From positions 124,001 through 188,000 of the forward strand of contig NZ_WBXO01000001.1 in NCBI RefSeq assembly GCF_008933955.1: a stretch of 64,000 nt of DNA. Direction: 5' to 3'. The DNA comes from Heliorestis acidaminivorans. GTDB lineage: Bacteria; Bacillota; Desulfitobacteriia; Heliobacteriales; Heliobacteriaceae. Positions within the stretch are counted from its first letter, which is position 1. Each line of letters begins with the position of its first letter. Below, piece after piece: positions 58,296 through 64,000 of the stretch. Both the position numbers and the translations under genes were made by a program. The notes below the pieces were generated by a model. It saw only the letters and a list, made by a program, of their open reading frames with translations, was not told where the DNA came from and did no database searches.

Positions 58296-61094
58296 TTAAG
58301 CTACTATTTCCTCTATTTCATTGATTAAAAGACTTAGCTTGAGCACATCTCCATTAGCTAATGCTTCTTCTGCTTGCTGAGCTTTTATAGCTAGCTCTTG
58401 TAGTTGAAAGTTACCTGTTATCCCCTTAAATGTATGAAGAGCTCTGGAGACTTCTGCTGTATCCTTTTTCTCCATAGAACTGTTGATTAATGCAATTAAT
58501 TCTTTTAATCTTTTGATTCCTTCCGCTAAAAGTTCTTCTGCTGATTCCCAATTAAGCCCTACTACCTCAACTAAATAGGTAGTTATTTTATTACTGTCGA
58601 TTTGCTTTTCCCGGATCTGTTCTTTCAGAGGTTCTAAGTTGGTAAAGTATTTCTGCAATATTGTATTAAAAAGCTTAAAATCAATAGGTTTACTCAAGTA
58701 AGCGTCCATTCCTGCTAAAAGACATCTTTCTTCATCAGATTTCATAGCGTAAGCTGTCATGGCTATTATTGTGGGCTGATCTATCTCTTCTAGTTCTCGT
58801 ATTTTTCGAGTCGCATCATAGCCGTTCATCACTGGCATCTGACAATCCATTAGCACGATATGATACTTATTTTTAGAGCAAGCGTCCACAGCCTCCTGAC
58901 CATTTTCGACTACATCACAGTTAAAGCCGCGATTCTGTAAGAACTGCACTGTCAACTCACGATTTATAGCTTGATCTTCTACTACTAACACTTTAAGTCT
59001 CTGCCGATTCAGGGCTTCTCGTATCGTATGACGAGTGATCAGTGATGCTGGTTGCTTTTCTTTTTCTAATTGGCTCGAAAACAAACTAGCTATAGTATCC
59101 TTAAGATCCTGTTGACGAATAGGCTTAGTTAGATAAGCAGAAAAGCCAACTTTTTGAGCTTTCTGGGCGTTTCCATATCCTACTACTGAGGTTAGGAGAC
59201 ACAGCGGTATATCTTTGGTAGCTGGGATTTTCTTTAATGTTATCGCCAAATCGCTACCACTCATGTGAGGCATTTGTTCATCAATAATAACGGCGTCGTA
59301 ATCAGTCTTCTCTCTATTGTTTTTTAATAATAGGGCTAAGGCTTCAGGTGCACTAGACGATTCATCTACTGCTACACCTGCTTCAGATAAGTATGTACGT
59401 AGAATTTCTCTGTTCTGGCTATTATCATCTACTATTAGTAGGTGTTTGTCTTTCAGACATTGGTAATTGATAATTTCTCTATCTATCTCCTGACACTTTT
59501 CTAAGGTTAGAGTTACGGTAAAGGTACTTCCCTTGCTGGGAGTGCTTTCTACCTGAATAGTGCCTCCCATAAGCTTCAAAAGGTTCTTGGTGATCACTAA
59601 ACCTAGGCCTGTTCCACCATAAGTTCGAGTGTTAGAACTATCTGCCTGATAGAAAGGCTGATAAAGTTTCTCTAAGATTTCTGGTCCCATTCCAATGCCG
59701 GTGTCTTTTATAGTTAATCGAAGAGTACTGGTACTATCGGTTTCTGCTTGTAGTCTCACTTCTACAGTAACCCTGCCTTGCTTGGTAAACTTAACAGCAT
59801 TATTCACTAGGTTAGTTAGGATCTGCCTCAGTCGAGTGGGGTCGCCTTTAACTTGTTGTGGGACTGATGGCTGTACAAGTAAGCTTAAGTCTACGCCTTT
59901 ACTATTGGCTTGTTGGGCAAAGGAGATTACTGCCGTTTCGATAGTACTACGTAGATCGAAGGAGATGTTTTCTATTTCTAACTTGCTCGATTCTATTTTG
60001 GATAGATCTAATATATCGTTGATGATGGTCAGCAGATTTTCCGTAGAAGTTTTGATATAGTCAATGTATTTTTCCTGCTGTTGAGTAGTTTCCGTTTCCT
60101 CTAGTAAGTGTAGAAAACCCATGATTCCATTCATAGGGGTACGGATTTCATGACTCATATTGGCCAGAAACTGGCTTTTGGCGACGTTAGCCGCTTCTGC
60201 CTGCTTCATTGCTTTCTCCAATTCTTGATTTGTTGCCAGTAGTGCTTCTTCTGCTTTTTTTCGTTCCGTAATATCTGTTAAATATCCATGCCATAGCACA
60301 CTACCATCTGGTAATTTTTCAGGTTGGGCCATGCCTTGAAGCCACCGCTGACCTCTCTCTGGTAGCACCACTCGATATTCATCTACCCAAATAATGTGTT
60401 TTTCATAGGACTCTTGAATTGAACCTACTACCTGTTGATAATCTTCAGGATGGATACGTGTAAAGACTTTTTCAGCATCTTTCTTAACTTCTTCTGGTGT
60501 TACTTCGTAGATATCCCAAATGCCTTCACTGCTAAAGGGAAAACAAGAATAACCATCGGGGTACATCTGATATTGATAAATTGCTCCAGGTACTTGCTGA
60601 GAAAGCTTCGTTAGTAACTGATCTCGCTGTGCTAGTTTTTCTTCTGCTTCTTTTCTCTCTGTGATGTCGGTATGAGTACCACTCATCAGTAGCGGTTTGC
60701 CGTCATTTGTCCAAGTAAAGACTTTTCCTCGATCCTGCACCCAGATCCAGTTACCTTTTTTGTGCTTCATCCTAACTTCTATATCATAGTAGGCTTTTTG
60801 CTTCTCCAACACCATCTTCAACTGCTTCTCAGATTCCTTTAAGTCCTCAGGATGGGTGTGGTCTAGCCAGGTTTGGATGTTAATAGGCGACAGTTCTTCT
60901 AGGCTATATCCAATAAGTTCTGCCCAGCGCTCATTAAAAACTGTTTCTCCCGTCTGCACATTCCATTCCCAAGTACCCACATTGGTACCTTCAATGATAT
61001 TAGCTAGGCGTTCTCGTTCCCTAACTAAAATATCTTGCGTTTCTTTAAGAAGGGTAAGATCTAATATGTCTTCATTTTTCTTATTAAATTCCAT
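58296..61094 (-). CDS. Cytoplasmic hybrid sensor histidine kinase (PAS-PAS-HisKA-HATPase-REC-REC-HPt)
   Basis: About 932 residues from ATG 61094 (MEFNKK), with GGGGG eight bases upstream. No membrane segment. PAS 1 spans ~30-145 (GTWEWNVQTGETVFNERWAE) and PAS 2 ~155-280. HisKA phospho-His lies in FLANMSHEIRTPMNGIMGF. HATPase boxes include NLVNNAVKFTKQG and TGLGLVITKNLLKLMGG. REC1 has LLIVDDNSQNR and VIIDEQMPHMSG, REC2 VLVVEDQAINR and VLMDCQMPVMNG. The C-terminal HPt has phospho-His in ALHTFKGITGNF. It is a complete phosphorelay in one protein, probably sensing a cytoplasmic redox or metabolic signal. No response regulator gene is adjacent. Confidence 0.94.
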   Translation of the reverse strand: MEFNKKNEDILDLTLLKETQDILVRERERLANIIEGTNVGTWEWNVQTGETVFNERWAELIGYSLEELSPINIQTWLDHTHPEDLKESEKQLKMVLEKQKAYYDIEVRMKHKKGNWIWVQDRGKVFTWTNDGKPLLMSGTHTDITERKEAEEKLAQRDQLLTKLSQQVPGAIYQYQMYPDGYSCFPFSSEGIWDIYEVTPEEVKKDAEKVFTRIHPEDYQQVVGSIQESYEKHIIWVDEYRVVLPERGQRWLQGMAQPEKLPDGSVLWHGYLTDITERKKAEEALLATNQELEKAMKQAEAANVAKSQFLANMSHEIRTPMNGIMGFLHLLEETETTQQQEKYIDYIKTSTENLLTIINDILDLSKIESSKLEIENISFDLRSTIETAVISFAQQANSKGVDLSLLVQPSVPQQVKGDPTRLRQILTNLVNNAVKFTKQGRVTVEVRLQAETDSTSTLRLTIKDTGIGMGPEILEKLYQPFYQADSSNTRTYGGTGLGLVITKNLLKLMGGTIQVESTPSKGSTFTVTLTLEKCQEIDREIINYQCLKDKHLLIVDDNSQNREILRTYLSEAGVAVDESSSAPEALALLLKNNREKTDYDAVIIDEQMPHMSGSDLAITLKKIPATKDIPLCLLTSVVGYGNAQKAQKVGFSAYLTKPIRQQDLKDTIASLFSSQLEKEKQPASLITRHTIREALNRQRLKVLVVEDQAINRELTVQFLQNRGFNCDVVENGQEAVDACSKNKYHIVLMDCQMPVMNGYDATRKIRELEEIDQPTIIAMTAYAMKSDEERCLLAGMDAYLSKPIDFKLFNTILQKYFTNLEPLKEQIREKQIDSNKITTYLVEVVGLNWESAEELLAEGIKRLKELIALINSSMEKKDTAEVSRALHTFKGITGNFQLQELAIKAQQAEEALANGDVLKLSLLINEIEEIVA

Positions 61095-61278
61095 ATCCGT
61101 TACCCCCACTTTGGATATATGTCTTCATTGGCAATGCAAAACATTTCGGAGCTGATTAGCTTTCTTTTTGTGCTTGATAGCTACTAGGGATTAGAGCGCT
61201 TTGAGGGCAATGTTATCTTGGATTTGTAGTTTATTTATCATCTCAAGCTAGGTCTTCGGTTTTTTCTTAGGCTTCTCA

Positions 61279-61947
61279 TTAGCGACTTGAACTTTTCCTA
61301 TAACCTGCATCAAGAGCTTCTCGTTCTGTTTTATATAATTCTACGGCATTAGTCCGTTCATAATAAGTCGTTCCTGGTAAGTGATAGATGCCGTTTCTAC
61401 TAACTTTGATTAGCCCTTCGCCTTTTTCATCTACATAGAGACGATCTAGATCTGATCTAGTTTCTGGTAATCCCCAAAGTCCTTTGTTGTTCTCCATAGC
61501 ATAGCGTTGGGAAGCTAAGAAGGTCTCTTGGTGAGCCACGTTAGGAGGTACTGTATATACCATGGCATATCCTTCTCGAACTAAGAGATCGTTAAAAAAA
61601 GTGCCATCTTCTAAGTAGACATAACGTAATAGCCTTCCATACTGATCTTGATCAGCTACATCTGCTTGTAGCTGGACCCGTTTCCCTTCTAGCATCTTTT
61701 TGGTAAAGTTACTTGCTTCTTGACCATAAGGTTCTGCCGGATGATTTGGCTTAACTGTTTCAGGTGTGTCGACACCAATCAGGCGAACTCTTTGCCCATT
61801 GGCGATAATAGTGTCACCATCAACAACTCTTTCTACTATGACTAGATTACTAGATTCTTCAACGGAAGTATCTAAGAAGGTACAACCTGTTAAAATAAAA
61901 GCTATGAAAAGGAAAAAGAGAATGTTTTTTATTTGCTTACTTTTCAA
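61279..61947 (-). CDS. Thermonuclease-family (SNase-like) lipoprotein
   Basis: 222 residues. Lipoprotein signal peptide ending FILTGC, the acylation Cys, fits Lgt processing. The SNase domain (~35-165) carries VVDGDTIIANGQRVRLIGVD, TPE and YGRLLRYVYLEDG, which contain the catalytic Arg, Glu and Arg and the Ca-binding Asp residues. A C-terminal Excalibur-like tail is suggested by ATEREALDAGYR-type sequence (KTEREALDAGYRKSS). It probably degrades extracellular nucleic acid at the cell surface. TTG 61947 has AAAGGATG upstream. Confidence 0.9.
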   Translation of the reverse strand: MKSKQIKNILFFLFIAFILTGCTFLDTSVEESSNLVIVERVVDGDTIIANGQRVRLIGVDTPETVKPNHPAEPYGQEASNFTKKMLEGKRVQLQADVADQDQYGRLLRYVYLEDGTFFNDLLVREGYAMVYTVPPNVAHQETFLASQRYAMENNKGLWGLPETRSDLDRLYVDEKGEGLIKVSRNGIYHLPGTTYYERTNAVELYKTEREALDAGYRKSSSR

Positions 61948-62186
61948 AAATAATCATCCTTTTAATTTTATTCTCTTATGTGGTGCTTAGATCCTCTGCA
62001 ATTCTATCATGTTCTTTTTTCTTTTTCACGTCATTTTTTGTATAACTATTTCACAAAAGAAGGTAGCTTCTGTGTTTCCTTAAAAGGATTTTTGATGTCT
62101 TAGATCGAATAGTTATTTGTGGAAAGAATCTATTTGTTCTCATGAGAATTGTATTTTTTTATTATTCAACATAGGAGGCATTTGGT

Positions 62187-62501
62187 ATGAATGAACTACG
62201 ATCCATTCTTGAGCAATTGGAGGTTCGGAGTAGTGGTGAGGAGCGCCTTATTTATCAGCTTGTAGACTTAAACTTGATCAAGTATCGAGGTAAGCAACAA
62301 AATGCCTTTACACCAGAAATAGAGAAATCTTTAGAAAATGTAATTACTTGCTTTATATGGCTCTATGAAAAAGGTTGGTCTTTGATGCCTAATCCTAGAG
62401 AGGCTATGAATGCTGATGAAGAAGCTTTATATGATAAATATATAGATGATTTTCATATCTTTAATGAATTTATGCAGAATAATTTACATCTTAAATCTTA
62501 A
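62187..62501 (+). CDS. Hypothetical protein, 104 residues
   Basis: Small acidic helical protein (LRSILEQLEVRSSGEERLI, then NVITCFIWLYEKGWSLMP and YDKYIDDFHIFNEFMQ). No family recognised. ATG 62187 has AGGAGGC upstream and a good terminator follows, so it is probably a real gene. It is one of few + strand genes in this part. Confidence 0.65.
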   Translation: MNELRSILEQLEVRSSGEERLIYQLVDLNLIKYRGKQQNAFTPEIEKSLENVITCFIWLYEKGWSLMPNPREAMNADEEALYDKYIDDFHIFNEFMQNNLHLKS

Positions 62502-62511
62502 AATTTTTAAT

Positions 62512-62547
62512 GAAAAAGCCAAGGATGATTTGTCCTTGGCTTTTTTG
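62512..62547. terminator. Bidirectional terminator between 62187-62501 and sbcC
   Basis: Arms AAAAAGCCAAGGA and TCCTTGGCTTTTT with a short loop. Confidence 0.85.
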
Positions 62548-62553
62548 TTGGTA

Positions 62554-64000
62554 TTAGCCTATTTCCACACGTACCTGGCTTCCTTGCATGTCTCTACTAT
62601 TTTGAAAAACGAGTAGTCGTCGGCTTAGTCGTTGCTGTAACTCCTGTACGTGACTGATTACACCGATGGAGCGATTGCCTAATTGTAGTCTTTCCAAAGT
62701 TGCTATAACTACGTCTAACGTTTCTGGATCGAGAGAGCCAAAGCCTTCGTCGAGGAAAAAGAACTCCAAGGGATGTTTGCCTTGTAATTGGATTTGTGCT
62801 GATAAAGCTAAGGCCAAAGCGAGGGAAGCTTGAAATGTCTCACCGCCAGAAAGAGAAGCAACTGGTCGTTTGACTCCACCGTTGGCATCATCTCGTATTA
62901 GGAAGCCGCCATCGGAAGCAATTTCCAGAGCGTAACGGTTTTGGGTCATTTGCTTTAACTGTTCTGATGCTTGTTGGGCTACAAACTCAACTTGTTCTTG
63001 GGCTAAAAATTCAACAAATCTATCGCCTCGCAGTAAGGTTCTAAGTCTCTCTATCAATCGTCCTTCATGAATTAGTTCTTTGTAGCCTTTATCAAGCTCT
63101 ATCCAACGTTGGTGCTTACTTTCGATATCTTTATAAGTTTGTTCGGCCGCTCCTCTTTTTCTTGTCTCTTCTGCAAACTTTTCTTGTGCTTCTACTTGTA
63201 AGCTTTCTTGTTGGCTCAATTCCTCTGTTGCTACAGAACGGCCTCCTAATTGGCTTTTTAGAGAGGCTAAGTCTCGATGTAAGGCTTTTTCTTGATCTTG
63301 ATAAGCTTCAATCCAAGCTTTTTTCTCAGATCTGATTTGTTCATCTAATAAAGACTTTTCTACCTCTTCAGCACTTCTGAATGCTTCTAGTTCTAACTGA
63401 AGTTTTAGTTCTTGCCTGATTTTTTCTAGTTCTATTAGTGATGCTTGCCAAGCGCTTTCAATTCTTGTCAGTTTGTCTTTGCCTTCTTGATATTGCTTTT
63501 CTGCTTCTTGATAAGCTTCTTGCGAGTCTTTTTCTGCTCTTCGAACTTCTTGTAAAGTCTTCTCTATCTCTGCAAGTAATTGAGATGCCTTTTGTCCTTT
63601 GGTAATACTTATTAATTCTTGATTTAGTCTTTCTGCTTGTTCTTCTTTTTCTGTTAATTGTGTTTTATATTTAGTTACTTCACTCTGTGCTCTATTTTCT
63701 TGTTGAAAATACTTTTCATATTCCTTTTCACAATGGCTAATCTCTTTTTGATGAGATGTAATAGCTTTTCGTAGCTCTGCGTAGGTACATTCTTTTTTCT
63801 CAATTTGAGCTAATAGATTTTTAATCTCTTTATTGCCTCTATCTGATAAGGGCATTACTTCATAAAAACCTAGTTGCTCAAGACTTTCTCGAAACAAAGC
63901 TTCTGCTTCTTGCTGTTGTTGACCTTTTATTTCTAGTATATCTTTCGCATGCTGGAGCTCTTCTTCTGCTTTCTTGACTAATTGCTCTCCTGTATCATAA
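62554..64000 (-). CDS. sbcC: Exonuclease SbcC, C-terminal part
   Basis: About 481 residues are present and the frame is open to the right edge, so the start lies outside. It is the ATPase subunit of the SbcCD nuclease, which opens hairpins and processes DNA ends. Long coiled-coil stretches (Glu/Gln/Lys-rich) occupy most of the visible part. The C-terminal ATPase lobe has VASLSGGETFQASLALALAL (ABC signature), FFFLDEGFGSLDPETL (Walker B and D-loop) and IGVISHVQEL (H-loop). The zinc-hook CxxC and Walker A are not in the window. sbcD would be expected beyond the edge. Confidence 0.93.
   Translation of the reverse strand, partial: YDTGEQLVKKAEEELQHAKDILEIKGQQQQEAEALFRESLEQLGFYEVMPLSDRGNKEIKNLLAQIEKKECTYAELRKAITSHQKEISHCEKEYEKYFQQENRAQSEVTKYKTQLTEKEEQAERLNQELISITKGQKASQLLAEIEKTLQEVRRAEKDSQEAYQEAEKQYQEGKDKLTRIESAWQASLIELEKIRQELKLQLELEAFRSAEEVEKSLLDEQIRSEKKAWIEAYQDQEKALHRDLASLKSQLGGRSVATEELSQQESLQVEAQEKFAEETRKRGAAEQTYKDIESKHQRWIELDKGYKELIHEGRLIERLRTLLRGDRFVEFLAQEQVEFVAQQASEQLKQMTQNRYALEIASDGGFLIRDDANGGVKRPVASLSGGETFQASLALALALSAQIQLQGKHPLEFFFLDEGFGSLDPETLDVVIATLERLQLGNRSIGVISHVQELQQRLSRRLLVFQNSRDMQGSQVRVEIG

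Noticed and set aside
1-64000. CRISPR arrays, tRNA or rRNA genes
   Set aside because: No regularly spaced direct repeats, no tRNA cloverleaf and no rRNA-like sequence were noticed. The repeats found are dispersed hairpins and block duplications.

Overview
The window is about 64 kb of low-GC DNA. It looks like a chromosome of the Bacillota, most likely an anaerobic clostridial or Peptococcales/heliobacterial lineage. The reasons are strong AGGAGG-type Shine-Dalgarno sites, many TTG and GTG starts, a LexA/Ddl/Lgt/SbcC housekeeping set, rubrerythrin, clostridial-type ferredoxin-like Fe-S proteins and copper-amine-oxidase-type stalk domains. Genus assignment is inference only.

Replication context: a 28-bp sequence at 5348-5375 closely resembles, from memory, the Bacillus subtilis dif site, and a second inverted dif-like sequence lies at 4769-4797. 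Genes to the left are mostly on the + strand and genes to the right mostly on the - strand, as expected where the two replichores meet. The window is therefore probably the replication terminus, which would fit its load of remnants and accessory DNA.

Layout. 1-4.65 kb is core-like: an aluminium-resistance/C-S lyase tail, DUF456, Ddl, LexA and a short GlgP. 4.65-5.6 kb is the dif region. 5.6-25 kb is a defence-rich, repeat-rich zone. It holds an FRG-domain protein with an MmeI-like restriction-modification enzyme, a truncated IS21 transposase, a zinc-ribbon gene between inverted IS-like ends, an HNH protein with a PLD/SF2 helicase, a methyltransferase, duplicated DUF192/methyltransferase blocks, and a complete EcoRII-like system whose cytosine methyltransferase carries a ribbon-helix-helix N-terminus and has a palindrome over its promoter. 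26.8-32.15 kb is bounded by a 68-bp direct repeat (one mismatch) next to an integrase gene, so it is a candidate integrated element carrying a HTH/DUF2087/GIY-YIG protein, an Fe-S protein and an unknown protein. 32.3-40 kb holds secreted or stalk-domain proteins, a broken FecR gene, a methyltransferase and a decayed second copy of that block, Lgt, a Crp/Fnr regulator divergent from an Fe-S protein, and rubrerythrin. 40-50 kb has an atypical tyrosine recombinase, radical SAM, Ca/Na exchanger, a three-gene GMC dehydrogenase operon, a stalk protein, nitroreductase and carbonic anhydrase.

50.1-58.1 kb is the most unusual unit: a tight five-gene operon of a GrpE-like coiled-coil protein, a large Hsp70-like ATPase, a HerA-type ATPase with a long Ser/Thr/Gly-rich insert, a protein with a hydrophobic helical N-terminus, and a small unknown protein. 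I do not recognise this set as a named system. It is followed by a cytoplasmic hybrid histidine kinase, a thermonuclease-type lipoprotein, a small unknown protein and the end of SbcC, which runs off the window.

I saw no rRNA or tRNA genes and no CRISPR array. Short hairpin repeats recur in the intergenic DNA between 17.8 and 32.2 kb.
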